Source: Sinorhizobium sp. A49
GTDB taxonomy: Bacteria > Pseudomonadota > Alphaproteobacteria > Rhizobiales > Rhizobiaceae
Reading direction: 5' to 3'
Assembly (NCBI RefSeq): GCF_002002725.1
Contig: NZ_MUNW01000043.1
Location: forward strand, 1-64,000
DNA length: 64,000 nt
Each line of letters starts with the position of its first letter. The first letter of the stretch is position 1. The notes below the pieces were generated by a model. That model searched no databases. It was not told the origin of the DNA and was given only the letters and a program-made list of their open reading frames with translations. This document shows, in pieces, positions 40,156 through 50,242 of the stretch. The position numbers were made by a program, and so were the translations under genes.

Positions 40156-41145
40156 TCATTCCTGGGTGATCGGACGGGACATCAATTGCTCAAGCGCAGT
40201 GCGCACATCGAGCCTGCCGTCGATGATCGCAGCAACCGCCTCGGTGATCGGCATCTCGACGCCGAGATCGCGTGCGACCCGGGCGGCAACCGAGGCGGCA
40301 AAGGCGCCCTCGACAAGTTCGCCCTGGCGCCCACTGGCGCGGCCATCCTTGCCGAGCGCAATGCCGAAGCGCAGATTGCGCGACTGGTGGCTGGTTGCCG
40401 TCAAAACGAGATCGCCGAGACCCGAGAGCCCGCGAACCGTATCGGCATCGCCGCCTTCGGCGACGACGAAGCGGGACATTTCCGCAAGACCGCGCGAGAT
40501 CAGCGCCGCCCGGGCACTATCGCCGAGCCCGGCTCCCTCGACGATGCCGCAGGCAATGGCCAGCACGTTCTTCAACGCGCCGCCGAGCTGCACGCCAATG
40601 CGATCTTCCGATGGGTAGAGACGGAAAGTCGGGCCGGACAGCGTCTCGGCAAGCAGCGTCGCCGTGGCATTGTCATGTGCAGCAACCACCATCGCCGTCG
40701 GCAGGCCCTTGGCAATGTCGGCCGCAAAGCCGGGGCCGGAGAGCACGCCGATGCCGTGCCCCGGCAATTCCTCCAGAAGCACGTCGGTCAGGAGGCGGCC
40801 GGTCGCCTGCTCCATGCCCTTGGCACAGGTGACGATCGTCGCCGCGGCATTGATCGCCGGACCGTATTGACGGGCGGCTTCGCGGTGCGCCTGCGACGGC
40901 ATGACGAACAAGACGATCTCGGCATCGCCAAGCACCGCGACATCGGCGCTGTGCTTGAGGCCTGCAGGCAGGTCGATGCCCGGAAGCGCCTGCTCGTTGC
41001 GACCGGTTCGCCGGCATTCCTGTGCTGTCTCTTCCCGCCGGGCGAGAAGGGTCACGTCGCTGCCGTCGGCGGACGCGGCAACGGCAGCAAGCGCCGTGCC
41101 GAAGGCACCCGCGCCGACCACCACGATCTTGAGATTGGTATTCAT
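40156..41145 (-). CDS. gpsA: Glycerol-3-phosphate dehydrogenase (NAD(P)+)
   Basis: A 329-residue protein with NAD loop GAGAFG (11-16) and the catalytic-lysine segment [16 protein letters not shown]; it ends with a typical GpsA C-terminus ([12 protein letters not shown]). It reduces dihydroxyacetone phosphate to glycerol-3-phosphate for phospholipid synthesis. ATG 41145 is chosen from the family; the frame is open to 41289 across the tsaD end. It follows tsaD by 31 bases, so they are probably co-transcribed. Confidence 0.94.
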   Translation of the reverse strand: MNTNLKIVVVGAGAFGTALAAVAASADGSDVTLLARREETAQECRRTGRNEQALPGIDLPAGLKHSADVAVLGDAEIVLFVMPSQAHREAARQYGPAINAAATIVTCAKGMEQATGRLLTDVLLEELPGHGIGVLSGPGFAADIAKGLPTAMVVAAHDNATATLLAETLSGPTFRLYPSEDRIGVQLGGALKNVLAIACGIVEGAGLGDSARAALISRGLAEMSRFVVAEGGDADTVRGLSGLGDLVLTATSHQSRNLRFGIALGKDGRASGRQGELVEGAFAASVAARVARDLGVEMPITEAVAAIIDGRLDVRTALEQLMSRPITQE

Positions 41146-41176
41146 CGTCTGTCCATCATGCCCTGGCTGATTTCCG

Positions 41177-42271
41177 TCATGCCTTGGCGCCGCGTTTGCC
41201 CGAGCCGAGCAAGGTCTGCGCCTGTTGGTCGAGCGGCCAGCGCGAACGCGGTGCGACATCGAGGCCGTCGGCCGGCAGACCGGCGGCAAACCGTTCGGCG
41301 CCCGCCCAGGCGATCATCGCGGCATTGTCGGTGCAAAGCGCCAGAGGCGGCGCGATGAAATCGAAACCGTTCTTGTTGCAAAGGTCCTGGAGCGTTGCCC
41401 TGAGCACCTGGTTGGCGGCAACGCCGCCGGCAACGACCAGCGCCGGCTTTTCGACCGACGCATGATCCGTCTTGAACCGCTTCAGGCCGCGGCCGATCCG
41501 ATCCTTCAGCGTGCGAGAAATTGCCCGCTGGAAGGAGGCGCAGATGTCGGCGATATCCTGTTCCGTCACCGGTTCGAGCGACTGCGCCGCCTGGCGCACC
41601 GCCGTCTTCAGGCCGGAGAAGGAGAAATCGAGCCGAGCATCGCCGACCAATGGACGCGGAAAGTTAAACCGCTCGGCATTGCCGTTCAGCGCCGTTCGCT
41701 CGACGGCCGGGCCGCCGGGATAGGGAAGACCGAGGAGCTTCGCCGTCTTGTCGAAGGCTTCGCCGAGCGCATCGTCGATCGTCGTGCCCCAGCGCTCATA
41801 GTCGCCGACGCCCTTGACCAGGATCAGCTGCGTGTGGCCGCCCGAAACGAGCAGCATCAGATAGGGAAACGCCAAACCATCGGTGAGCCGCGCGGTCAGC
41901 GCATGGCCCTCAAGGTGGTTGACGGCATAAAGCGGCTTGCCGGTCGCCCGGGCGATCGCCTTGCCGGTCATCAAGCCGACGATCAGGCCACCGATCAGAC
42001 CGGGACCACTTGTCGCAGCAATGGCATCGATATCGTCGAGCGTCACGCCGGCGCGCAGCAGCGCCTCCTCGATCAGCGTGTCGAGCGCCTCGACATGGGC
42101 ACGCGCTGCAATCTCCGGAACCACGCCGCCATAGGCGCTATGCTCTTCCAGCTGGCTCAAGACGACGTCGCCGAGGATGCTTCCTTGACCGTTTTCGTCG
42201 CGCAGCACGACAGAAGCGGCGGTTTCATCGCAGCTTGTTTCTATGCCGAGAATGCGCATGGGCGAGGACAT
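41177..42271 (-). CDS. tsaD: tRNA N6-adenosine threonylcarbamoyltransferase
   Basis: A 364-residue ASKHA protein. [16 protein letters not shown] is the start signature, and [11 protein letters not shown] has the two metal-binding histidines. It transfers threonylcarbamoyl to A37 of tRNAs that read ANN codons. An ATG at 42259 (MRILGIETS) is an equally reasonable start. It is divergent from hemC, with 74 bases between the two starts. Confidence 0.94.
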   Translation of the reverse strand: MSSPMRILGIETSCDETAASVVLRDENGQGSILGDVVLSQLEEHSAYGGVVPEIAARAHVEALDTLIEEALLRAGVTLDDIDAIAATSGPGLIGGLIVGLMTGKAIARATGKPLYAVNHLEGHALTARLTDGLAFPYLMLLVSGGHTQLILVKGVGDYERWGTTIDDALGEAFDKTAKLLGLPYPGGPAVERTALNGNAERFNFPRPLVGDARLDFSFSGLKTAVRQAAQSLEPVTEQDIADICASFQRAISRTLKDRIGRGLKRFKTDHASVEKPALVVAGGVAANQVLRATLQDLCNKNGFDFIAPPLALCTDNAAMIAWAGAERFAAGLPADGLDVAPRSRWPLDQQAQTLLGSGKRGAKA

Positions 42272-42345
42272 CAGGAACTACTCAAAGATTGCGGTCGCAC
42301 CGAAAGGTGGGTACACGGAACTCCGGTAACAATGGATAGCCTTTG

Positions 42346-43275
42346 ATGCAAACGAAACCTTTCCGGATCGGCACGCGCGGCAGCCCGCTGGCGCTCGCTC
42401 AAGCCCATGAAACGCGCGATCGTCTCGCAGCTGTCCATGGTCTGCCACCGGAAATGTTCGAGATCGTCATCCTGTCCACCAAGGGTGACCGCATCACCGA
42501 TCGCTCGCTCGCCGAGATCGGCGGCAAGGGTCTTTTCACCGAGGAAATCGAACAGCAGCTCCTGTCGGGCGAACTCGATTTCGCCGTGCATTCCTCCAAG
42601 GACATGCCGACCAAGCTCCCCGACGGCCTGTTCCTTTCGGCCTTCCTGCCCCGCGAAGACATCCGCGACGCCTTCATCGGCCGCACGGCACCGAAACTGA
42701 TGGAATTGCCCGAAGGCGTGACCGTCGGCTCGTCGTCGCTACGCCGCCAGGCGCTAATCCGTCGTCTGAGGCCCGACATCAATGTCATCACCTATCGCGG
42801 CCAGGTCGAGACACGGCTGCGCAAGCTTTCCGAAGGCCAGGTCGATGCGACGCTGCTGGCCTATGCCGGCCTGAAACGGCTCGGGATGACCGACATTCCG
42901 ACCGAACTGCTCGACCCGGAAGAGTTTCCGCCGGCACCGGCGCAAGGCGCGATCTGTATCGAGAGCAGGATCGGCGACAACCGTGTCAACGACCTGCTCG
43001 CCGCCATCGACGATGCCCGAACCCATGAAGCCGTCGCCTGCGAACGCGGTTTCCTCGCGACGCTCGACGGCTCCTGTCGCACCCCGATCGCCGGTCTGGC
43101 GATCTCGGACGGCACCCATCTGCGCTTCTCCGGCATGATCCTGACGCCTGATGGCCGCACCCACCACCGCGTCGCCGTCGAAGGCAAGGCCGTCGACGCC
43201 GAGGCGCTCGGGCAAAAGGCCGGCGAACACATCCGTGCCGAGGCGGGACCGGGCTTCTTTTTGAGCTGGACCTGA
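42346..43275 (+). CDS. hemC: Porphobilinogen deaminase (hydroxymethylbilane synthase)
   Basis: A 309-residue enzyme with [14 protein letters not shown] (8-21), HSSKDMPT with catalytic D86, and C244 in GSCRTPIAG, the attachment site of the dipyrromethane cofactor. It polymerises four porphobilinogens. A TTG three bases upstream (42343) was not preferred. It is followed after three bases by hemD, so they form a haem-synthesis operon. Confidence 0.96.
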   Translation: MQTKPFRIGTRGSPLALAQAHETRDRLAAVHGLPPEMFEIVILSTKGDRITDRSLAEIGGKGLFTEEIEQQLLSGELDFAVHSSKDMPTKLPDGLFLSAFLPREDIRDAFIGRTAPKLMELPEGVTVGSSSLRRQALIRRLRPDINVITYRGQVETRLRKLSEGQVDATLLAYAGLKRLGMTDIPTELLDPEEFPPAPAQGAICIESRIGDNRVNDLLAAIDDARTHEAVACERGFLATLDGSCRTPIAGLAISDGTHLRFSGMILTPDGRTHHRVAVEGKAVDAEALGQKAGEHIRAEAGPGFFLSWT

Positions 43276-43278
43276 ACC

Positions 43279-43989
43279 ATGCGGCTGCTCGTGACCCGGC
43301 CGCAACCCGCCGCGGAGGCTACGGCCCGCCGGCTGGGGGCCGAAGGTCACCGGCCGCTGCTGTTGCCGCTGGCGCAGGCGGAACATTTGCCTGAGATCGC
43401 TCAAGCAGCACTCGAAACGCCACATGCGGCGATCGCGCTGACGAGCGCCGAAGCCGTTCGGGTGCTGGCCGAACTTGAGGCCGATCTCACACCGCATAAG
43501 GTCAAACCCTGTTTCTGCGTTGGCGAAGCAACGTCGCGCGCGGCTCGCGCACTCGGCTTCACCCTGGTCCACACGGCAGAGGGCACCGGAAAGAGCCTTG
43601 CGGAACTGATCGCAGCCACGCCTTCTCGATCCGAACGACCACTCCTCTATCTCGCAGGCTCCCCCCGCTCCAAGGGATTTGAAGCGACGCTTCGCCAGCT
43701 TCACATCGACCACGTCACCATCGAATGTTACCGGATGCAGCCGATCACCCATCCGCCGGACGCATTGACACGCCTGCTTTCCGCCGATCCGCCGGATGCC
43801 GTGCTGCTCTATTCCCATGACACGGCGCGGCGCTTCGCCGCGCTGCTTGTCGATGCGGGCCTTGAAGCCGCCGCTTTCTCACCGCGCTACCTCTGCCTGA
43901 GTGCCGCGGTTGCCGCGGCTCTACCGGAAGGAGCACCGGTCGAGATCGCGGCAAGACCCGACGAGGAAAGCCTTTTCAGCCTCCTCTAA
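43279..43989 (+). CDS. hemD: Uroporphyrinogen-III synthase
   Basis: A 236-residue protein of the HemD fold. MRLLVTRPQPAAEATARRLGAEGH and the ending segment PPDAVLLYSHDTARRFAALL are typical, though the family is weakly conserved. It closes hydroxymethylbilane into uroporphyrinogen III. Position directly after hemC confirms it. The 102-base gap before the next gene may contain a separate promoter; none was identified. Confidence 0.9.
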   Translation: MRLLVTRPQPAAEATARRLGAEGHRPLLLPLAQAEHLPEIAQAALETPHAAIALTSAEAVRVLAELEADLTPHKVKPCFCVGEATSRAARALGFTLVHTAEGTGKSLAELIAATPSRSERPLLYLAGSPRSKGFEATLRQLHIDHVTIECYRMQPITHPPDALTRLLSADPPDAVLLYSHDTARRFAALLVDAGLEAAAFSPRYLCLSAAVAAALPEGAPVEIAARPDEESLFSLL

Positions 43990-44091
43990 TGCTATTTCGA
44001 TCAAAAACGGAACAAGGGGGGCTTTCCCTCACCGGTCAGCCTGACTAGGTTTGTTGCAAGAACCGACAGGCAACAACGGTAGGAGGTCACC

Positions 44092-45330
44092 ATGGTATCG
44101 GAAAACCCGCCGCGCCGCTCGAAAGCCGAGAAAGAGCCGCTGACGATCGACCTCGAAGCGGAAAAGTCCGTGACGGAAAATTCGGAAACGACGGCGAGCC
44201 ACGCAGCAGCTGCCGATGAGCCGACTGTAATCCCCGAAACCGACGGCGCGGCAGAAGCGCGCGTCGAGGAAGAGATCGAGGAACAGCGCGCCGACGCGGC
44301 AGCGGCAGCCTTCACCGAAGAGCCGCCACATCTCAGCCGCGAGCCCGAGGCGACAGTGGTGCAAAAACCGCCTTCGAACGCCGGCGCGCTGGCCGCGGGC
44401 ATCTTCGGCGGCCTCGTCACGCTCGCCGGCTTCGGCGTGCTGCAATATGCCGGCTATATCCCCGCGCTTGGCCCCGACCGAGGCGCCTCGACCACGGAGC
44501 TCACGCTTTCGAGCGAGGTCCAGGTGCTGCGCGACCAGGTGGCCGGCATTCAGGCGCCGGCTGCGACCATCGACATCGTGCCGCTCGAGAACCGTCTCGC
44601 AGCCCTCGAGCAGACCGCAGGCCAGCCGGGCGCCGGCGCCGCGCCAGCCGCAGAGGTGACAGCGCTGCAGGCCGAGGTGACGAACCTCACCAAGGAGATC
44701 GCCGCGCTGAAATCGGGCCTTGCCGAGGCGCAGCAATCGGCAACGACGGCCAGAGCCGAACTGGCGAGCCGCATCGACACCGCCGAGCAGAAACTTAACG
44801 AGCCCGCCAACGATATCCAGGTCGCAAAGGCTGTCGCCGTGACGGCGCTCAAGAGCGCGATCGACCGCGGCGGGCCGTTCCTGGCCGAGCTCGGCGCACT
44901 TCGCAGCATTGCGCCGGACGAGACGGCAGTAACCGGCCTCACTCAGGATGCAACGACAGGCGTGGCAACGCGGGCCGACCTTCGGCGCGACTTTGCAGCG
45001 GTGGCCGATACGATGCTCGATACGCTCAATCAACCGGACCCGAACGAGGGCATCTTCGACCGCCTCGTTTCCAGCGCCATGTCGGGCATTCGCGTGCGCC
45101 CCGTCGGCAGCGTCGAAGGCGACACGCCGGAGGCTGTCGTCGCCCGCGTCGAGGACAAGCTGAACAATGGTGATCTCAAGGGCGCGGCCCTGGAATGGGA
45201 CGCCTTGCCGGCAGCTGCCAAGACCGCCGGCGAAGCGTTCAAGGCCAAACTCGACCAGCGTCTCCGGGTCGAAGGCATCATCGATGCCGCCGTCGCGGCA
45301 ACGATGAACAAGTCCGGAACCCAGGGCTGA
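44092..45330 (+). CDS. Mic60/mitofilin-like inner-membrane protein
   Basis: A 412-residue protein. The N-terminal 95 residues are acidic and disordered, one membrane helix follows (about 98-121), then a periplasmic coiled coil (about 140-270) and a C-terminal helical mitofilin-type region. It is the alphaproteobacterial homologue of mitochondrial MICOS subunit Mic60, which shapes inner-membrane folds; position between hemD and hemY is the known synteny of these genes. GTAGGAGGTCACC precedes the ATG. It may help organise membrane or haem-synthesis enzymes, which is inference. Confidence 0.82.
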   Translation: MVSENPPRRSKAEKEPLTIDLEAEKSVTENSETTASHAAAADEPTVIPETDGAAEARVEEEIEEQRADAAAAAFTEEPPHLSREPEATVVQKPPSNAGALAAGIFGGLVTLAGFGVLQYAGYIPALGPDRGASTTELTLSSEVQVLRDQVAGIQAPAATIDIVPLENRLAALEQTAGQPGAGAAPAAEVTALQAEVTNLTKEIAALKSGLAEAQQSATTARAELASRIDTAEQKLNEPANDIQVAKAVAVTALKSAIDRGGPFLAELGALRSIAPDETAVTGLTQDATTGVATRADLRRDFAAVADTMLDTLNQPDPNEGIFDRLVSSAMSGIRVRPVGSVEGDTPEAVVARVEDKLNNGDLKGAALEWDALPAAAKTAGEAFKAKLDQRLRVEGIIDAAVAATMNKSGTQG

Positions 45331-45341
45331 GGAAGACAGAT

Positions 45342-46988
45342 ATGATCCGCATTTTGATCTTCATCCTGATCGTGCTCGGTCTCGGCCTCGGCTTTGCGTG
45401 GCTTGCGGATCGGCCGGGCGAACTGTCGCTCGTCTGGCAGGGGCAGCTCATCGAAATGAGCCTGATGCGTGCGGCCTCGCTGCTGATCTCGCTGGTCGCC
45501 GCCGTGCTGATCGCCATCTGGCTCGTGCGCACCATATGGCTGTCGCCGCACACCGTTACACGTTACTTCCGCGCCCGCAAACGCGACCGGGGCTACCAAG
45601 CGCTGTCGACCGGCCTGATCGCGGCCGGTGCCGGCGATGCCAATCAGGCGCGCAAGATGACGGCGCGCACCCGCGGCCTGATCAGCGCTGACCAGGAACC
45701 CCTGATCCACCTTCTCGAAGCCCAGACCTTCCTGATCGAGGGCAAATACGACGACGCCCGCAAGAAGTTCGAACTGATGGCCGGCGACCCGGAAACGCGG
45801 GAACTCGGCCTGCGCGGTCTCTATCTCGAGGCCAAGCGCCTGGGCGCGCACGAAGCGGCCCGCCAATATGCCGAACGGGCGGCGGAAAAGGCGCCGCACC
45901 TGCCCTGGGCAACGCTGGCGACCCTAGACAGCCAGAGCCAGGCAGGACAATGGGACGACGCACTGCGCCTGCTCGACCAGAGCCGGACGGCGCACGTGCT
46001 GGAGCGCAAGGACGCCGACCGCAAGAAGGCCGTGCTGCTGACGGCCCGCGCCATGACCCGCCTCGACGGCGATACCAAGGCTGCCCGTGACGATGCGCTT
46101 GCGGCCATCAAACTCGACGAAACGCTCGTGCCCGCCGCACAGGTGGCGGCAAAGGCGCTGTTTCGCGAGGACAACCTGCGCAAGGGCGCATCGATCCTTG
46201 AAAAGGCCTGGAAGCACGAACCGCATCCTGACGTCGCCCGCCTTTACGTCAGGGCGCGTGGCGGCGACACGGCGGTCGACCGGCTGAAGCGCGCGCGAAA
46301 ACTCGAATCGCTCCGCCCGAACAACGCGGTTGCCATGGCCGCCGTCGCCGAGGCGGCGCTGGAAGCCCGCGAGCTTCTGCTTGCCCGCACCAAGGCGGAG
46401 GCCGCAGCACGGCTGGAGCCGACCGAGAGCATCTTTCTGCTGCTTGCCGATATCGAAGAGGCCGACACCGGCGACGAGGGCCGTATCCGCCACTGGATGG
46501 CCCAGGCCCTGAAGAGCCCGCGCGACCCGGCCTGGACCGCCGATGGCGTGACCTCGCCGACCTGGCTGCCGGTCTCGCCGGTCAGCGGCCGGCTCGACGC
46601 CTTCGAATGGAAGGCGCCGTCGCTGCAGCTTGCCGCACAGGTCGAGGATGGCCATCTGAGCGCCGATCAAGCGATCCGCAGCCTGCCGCCAGTGCTCGCC
46701 GAGCACCATCCAGTGACCCATGGCACGGCTCCAGCGAAACAGGTTGTCGATACGCCCGTGATCATCGAAGCGGTATCCGAACCTCCGCGGGAGCGCCCGG
46801 AGCCGATCACAGTAGCGGAAGCCAGAAAACCAGCCTCGGTCGTCGAAAAGCCGCGCGAAAAGGATGCCGCCTCCAATGGCGAGCCGGTTGCCGACCCGTT
46901 CTTCGGCCGTCCCCCCGATGATCCCGGCGTACGGGAACCGGCCGCCGGCGAGAAAGTACCGGAAAAGACCAATTTCCGATTGTTCTGA
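45342..46988 (+). CDS. hemY: HemY-family TPR membrane protein
   Basis: A 548-residue protein with two N-terminal membrane helices (about 3-20 and 43-65, MIRILIFILIVLGLGLGFAW) and a long TPR-type helical repeat region (about 85-390), then a Pro/Glu-rich tail. This HemY (not protoporphyrinogen oxidase) is of uncertain role; it is linked to haem synthesis by position and affects porphyrin pathway enzymes in other bacteria. GGAAG precedes ATG 45342. It lies 11 bases after the Mic60-like gene. Confidence 0.88.
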   Translation: MIRILIFILIVLGLGLGFAWLADRPGELSLVWQGQLIEMSLMRAASLLISLVAAVLIAIWLVRTIWLSPHTVTRYFRARKRDRGYQALSTGLIAAGAGDANQARKMTARTRGLISADQEPLIHLLEAQTFLIEGKYDDARKKFELMAGDPETRELGLRGLYLEAKRLGAHEAARQYAERAAEKAPHLPWATLATLDSQSQAGQWDDALRLLDQSRTAHVLERKDADRKKAVLLTARAMTRLDGDTKAARDDALAAIKLDETLVPAAQVAAKALFREDNLRKGASILEKAWKHEPHPDVARLYVRARGGDTAVDRLKRARKLESLRPNNAVAMAAVAEAALEARELLLARTKAEAAARLEPTESIFLLLADIEEADTGDEGRIRHWMAQALKSPRDPAWTADGVTSPTWLPVSPVSGRLDAFEWKAPSLQLAAQVEDGHLSADQAIRSLPPVLAEHHPVTHGTAPAKQVVDTPVIIEAVSEPPRERPEPITVAEARKPASVVEKPREKDAASNGEPVADPFFGRPPDDPGVREPAAGEKVPEKTNFRLF

Positions 46989-47015
46989 GTTTTGTAAGGG
47001 GCTGGGGGCGAAACC

Positions 47016-47498
47016 ATGTTTGAACGCTTCAGGACATTTCTCGAGGGCCTGACCGGCCCGACGACGCGGATCGAGAGGGGTGATCCGCGCGTGGCGGTCA
47101 TCGCGCTCTGCATTCAGGTGATGGAGGCCGACGGCAAGGTTCTCGCCTCCGAGCAACGCACGATGCGCACCATCATCAAGCAGCATTACGAACTCGACGA
47201 TGCAGCACTCGACGCTTTGGTCGAGGCCGGCCAATCGGCCGAAAGCGAGGCCATCGATTTCTATCAGTTCACCGCCGAGGTGAAGCGGAACCTCTCGGAA
47301 GAGCAGCGTATCGAACTGATCGGCATGCTCTGGGAGGTCGTCTATGCCGATGGTGAGCGCAGCGAGATGGAAGACCACGTGATCTGGCGGATTGCCGATC
47401 TTCTCGGCGTCTCCGGACGCGACCGGGTCTTGAAACGACAGGAGGTTGCGGCAAGGATCGATGCGGCAGAAGAAGGCGAGCCGCGACAGGAAAGCTGA
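47016..47498 (+). CDS. TerB-like protein
   Basis: A 160-residue protein with the TerB/COG4103 helical domain. RVAVIALCIQVMEADGKVLASEQRTM and LWEVVYADGERSEMEDHVI have the repeated acidic D/E signature that binds metal. The name comes from tellurite resistance, but this kind of stand-alone protein has no known function. It follows hemY by 27 bases and is followed by the amidotransferase after one base, so it is in the same transcript. Confidence 0.85.
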   Translation: MFERFRTFLEGLTGPTTRIERGDPRVAVIALCIQVMEADGKVLASEQRTMRTIIKQHYELDDAALDALVEAGQSAESEAIDFYQFTAEVKRNLSEEQRIELIGMLWEVVYADGERSEMEDHVIWRIADLLGVSGRDRVLKRQEVAARIDAAEEGEPRQES

Positions 47499-47499
47499 C

Positions 47500-48228
47500 A
47501 TGCCGATAGCCGCCGAGACCGACAGGAAACCCATCCTCATCGTCCTGCACCAGGAGCGATCGAGCGCCGGCCGTGTCGGCCAGATCCTCCTTCATAAGGG
47601 GTTCCCCCTCGACATTCGCCGCCCGGCGCTTGGCGACGAGCTGCCGCCGACGCTAGAGCATCACAGCGGCACGATCATCTTCGGCGGCCCGATGAGCGCC
47701 AATGACGAGGAGGACTTCGTCCGCCGCGAGATCGACTGGCTGTCGGTGCCGCTCCGCGAAAACAAGCCCTATCTCGGCATCTGCCTCGGCGCGCAGATGC
47801 TGGCGCGCAATCTCGGCGGCAAGGTCGCGCCGCATCACGAAGGCATGACGGAGATCGGCTGGTATCCGCTGGTCGCCACCGATGCCGGCCGGGCGCTGAT
47901 GGACTGGCCTGACATGGTCTATCACTTCCACCGCGAAGGCTTCGATCTGCCTGCCGGCGCCGAGCTTCTCGCAACCGGCGACACCTACCCGAACCAGGCC
48001 TTCCGCTACGGCGAAAACGCCTGGGGCATCCAGTTTCACGGCGAACTGACGCGCGCCATGATGCATCGCTGGGTGGTGCATGGCGCCCATCGCTTCGAAA
48101 TGCCGGGCGCTCAGATCGGCAAGGCGCATCTCGACGGCCGCATGCAGCACGATGGGCCGTTGCGCACCTGGATGGAGAATTTCCTCGACCTCATCTTCCT
48201 GCAGGCGGGCGTCAGAAAGGCAGCATAG
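47500..48228 (+). CDS. Class I glutamine amidotransferase-like protein
   Basis: A 242-residue protein with the triad-type GATase fold: C95 in YLGICLGAQML and a His in GIQFHGEL. GuaA-related small GATases act alone, for example on gamma-glutamyl compounds. No synthetase partner is adjacent and the substrate is unknown. ATG 47500 begins one base after the TerB-like stop, so the two are coupled. It ends the hemC-rightward gene string. Confidence 0.88.
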   Translation: MPIAAETDRKPILIVLHQERSSAGRVGQILLHKGFPLDIRRPALGDELPPTLEHHSGTIIFGGPMSANDEEDFVRREIDWLSVPLRENKPYLGICLGAQMLARNLGGKVAPHHEGMTEIGWYPLVATDAGRALMDWPDMVYHFHREGFDLPAGAELLATGDTYPNQAFRYGENAWGIQFHGELTRAMMHRWVVHGAHRFEMPGAQIGKAHLDGRMQHDGPLRTWMENFLDLIFLQAGVRKAA

Positions 48229-48243
48229 CGGCAAACCCCACCG

Positions 48244-49485
48244 CTAGCGACGATGCTCCGGCACGTCGAGCGTGTCGATCTTGCGCAGCTGCGGGAAGCC
48301 GAGCGCCCAGAGCACCGACACCAGCAACGTACCGGCACCGCCGAACGCAACGGCAAAGACCGCACCGAAGCCGGAGGCCATCATGCCGGCCCGGAATTCG
48401 CCGAGCTCGTTGGAGGCACCGACGAACACCATGTTGACGGCGTTGACGCGGCCACGCAGCTCGTCCGGCGTCCACAGCGTGATCAGGATTTCGCGCACAT
48501 AAACCGAGATCATGTCGGCAGCGCCCATAACCACGAGGGCCGCGATCGATACCCAAGGCGTTGCCGACAGACCGAAGACGACGGTGCCGAGGCCAAAGAG
48601 CGCCACACCGGTGAACATCAGCATGCCGGCACGGTGACGAATGGGATGGGCGGCCAGCCAGATGGCCATGCCGACGGCGCCGACGCCTGGGGCGGCGCGC
48701 AGCAGCCCCAGGCCCCATGGGCCGAGATCGAGGATGTCGCGAGCGAACACCGGCATCAGCGCGACGGCGCCACCGAGCAGCACCGCGAAGAGATCGAGCG
48801 AGATCGCACCCAGCACCACCTTCTCCGCCTTGATATAGCGAAAGCCTGCGGTGATCGTCTCCCAGCTCTGCACCGGCGCCTTGGAGCGCGCCGCCGGTTT
48901 CGGGATGGCAAACACCATCAGTGCCGCCGCGGCAAAGAAACACACGCCGACAGCGTAGGGCGCAACCGAGCCGAAGCCGTAGATCAGACCGCCGGCAACC
49001 GGACCGACGATCATCGCCGTCTGCCAGGATGTCGAGTTCCAGGCGATCGCATTGGGCAAGTCTTCCGGCGGCACCAGATTGGGCGCCAGAGATTGCGAGG
49101 CTGGCGCCAGAAAGGCCCGCTCGATACCGAAGACGACCAGGATCGCATAGACGGGCCAGGGCGAGAAAAGCCCGGTGACCGTCAGCATTAGCAACGCCAC
49201 GGCGCACAGCGTGCTGACGACCATGCACACACCCATGATCATGCGACGGTTGTAGCGGTCGGCAACCGAGCCGGTGACGAGAATCAGCACCAGCGACGGC
49301 AGGAACTGGAAAAGACCGATCAGACCGAGATCGAACGGATCGCGCGTCAGATCGTAGATCTGCCAGCCGACCGCAACCGAAATGATCTGGATGGCGAAGT
49401 AGGCAAGGAAGCGCGAGAAGAAGTATCGACGATAACCGACATGCCGGAAGGCCGCGAAGCGGTGGGTGGTATGAACGGCAGACAT
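48244..49485 (-). CDS. MFS transporter, EntS-like
   Basis: A 413-residue, twelve-segment MFS protein. The opening FRHVGYRRYFFSRFLAYFAIQIISVAVGWQIYDLTRDP and DRYNRRMIMG are typical of the EntS/enterobactin-exporter-like branch of permeases. The true substrate is unknown. ATG 49485 follows GAGGAG eight bases away. It converges with the amidotransferase gene and is divergent from yggT. Confidence 0.87.
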   Translation of the reverse strand: MSAVHTTHRFAAFRHVGYRRYFFSRFLAYFAIQIISVAVGWQIYDLTRDPFDLGLIGLFQFLPSLVLILVTGSVADRYNRRMIMGVCMVVSTLCAVALLMLTVTGLFSPWPVYAILVVFGIERAFLAPASQSLAPNLVPPEDLPNAIAWNSTSWQTAMIVGPVAGGLIYGFGSVAPYAVGVCFFAAAALMVFAIPKPAARSKAPVQSWETITAGFRYIKAEKVVLGAISLDLFAVLLGGAVALMPVFARDILDLGPWGLGLLRAAPGVGAVGMAIWLAAHPIRHRAGMLMFTGVALFGLGTVVFGLSATPWVSIAALVVMGAADMISVYVREILITLWTPDELRGRVNAVNMVFVGASNELGEFRAGMMASGFGAVFAVAFGGAGTLLVSVLWALGFPQLRKIDTLDVPEHRR

Positions 49486-49618
49486 GCGGGAAATGCTCCT
49501 CGATGGTACCGATCTTTGTCCGATCCGCATTAAACATGATCGCGCACGGCAAATCGGCGTACTTGCTCGTTTAGGTCTCAATGTCTACATGTCTGTCAAT
49601 AACGATTTGGAGACCGGC

Positions 49619-49912
49619 ATGATTGCTGTCATCGGCACCTTGAACTTTATTATCAACATCGCGTGGTTTCTGATCATCGCGTCCGCCATCTTTTCCTGGC
49701 TCTACGCGTTCAACGTCATCAACGTGAACAACCAGGCGATCAACATGATCGGCCGCTCGCTCTACCAGCTGACCGAGCCGCTCTATCGCCCGATCCGCCG
49801 GGTGCTGCCCAATATGGGCGGCGTCGATCTTTCGCCGCTGGTGGTGCTGGTGATCCTCTATTTCATCCAGCTGTTCCTGAACACGACGATCGCACCGGCG
49901 CTGCTGCGCTGA
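49619..49912 (+). CDS. YggT-family membrane protein
   Basis: A 97-residue protein with two membrane helices and the signature LYQLTEPLYRPIRRVLPNMGGVDLSPLVVLVILYFIQ. YggT proteins are widespread and linked to osmotic or cell-division functions. ATG 49619 follows GGAG. It is followed four bases later by the DUF167 gene, the usual pair. Confidence 0.9.
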   Translation: MIAVIGTLNFIINIAWFLIIASAIFSWLYAFNVINVNNQAINMIGRSLYQLTEPLYRPIRRVLPNMGGVDLSPLVVLVILYFIQLFLNTTIAPALLR

Positions 49913-49916
49913 TAAA

Positions 49917-50234
49917 TTGACGACCCAAGCGTTTACCGCCCACGACGATCACGTGCGCGTCACCGTCCGGCTGACACCGAACGGCGGACGCGACGGGATC
50001 GATGGGGTGGAGAGTGGCGCCGACGGGCAGGACCATCTCAAGGTCCGCGTGCGCGCCATTCCGGAAAAGGGCAAGGCCAACCAGGCCCTGATTGCCGTTC
50101 TCGCCAAGGAGATCGGCATTGCCAAGAGCCGCATTTCCTTCCTTTCAGGCGAAACGCAGCGCAAAAAAATGCTCCGGATCGATGCCGACCCGGAGGATGT
50201 TTTGAAGCGACTTGCCGAGCTGGTCGGCAAATGA
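49917..50234 (+). CDS. DUF167 (YggU-like) protein
   Basis: A 105-residue protein with the DUF167 pattern: HVRVTVRLTPNGGRDGIDG and PEKGKANQALIAVLAKEIGIAKSRISFLSGETQRKKML. Function is unknown. The start appears to be TTG 49917, four bases after the yggT stop, with no evident ribosome site, which suggests coupling to yggT. It converges with ppa, with eight bases between the stops. Confidence 0.88.
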   Translation: MTTQAFTAHDDHVRVTVRLTPNGGRDGIDGVESGADGQDHLKVRVRAIPEKGKANQALIAVLAKEIGIAKSRISFLSGETQRKKMLRIDADPEDVLKRLAELVGK

Positions 50235-50242
50235 GCTGAAAA

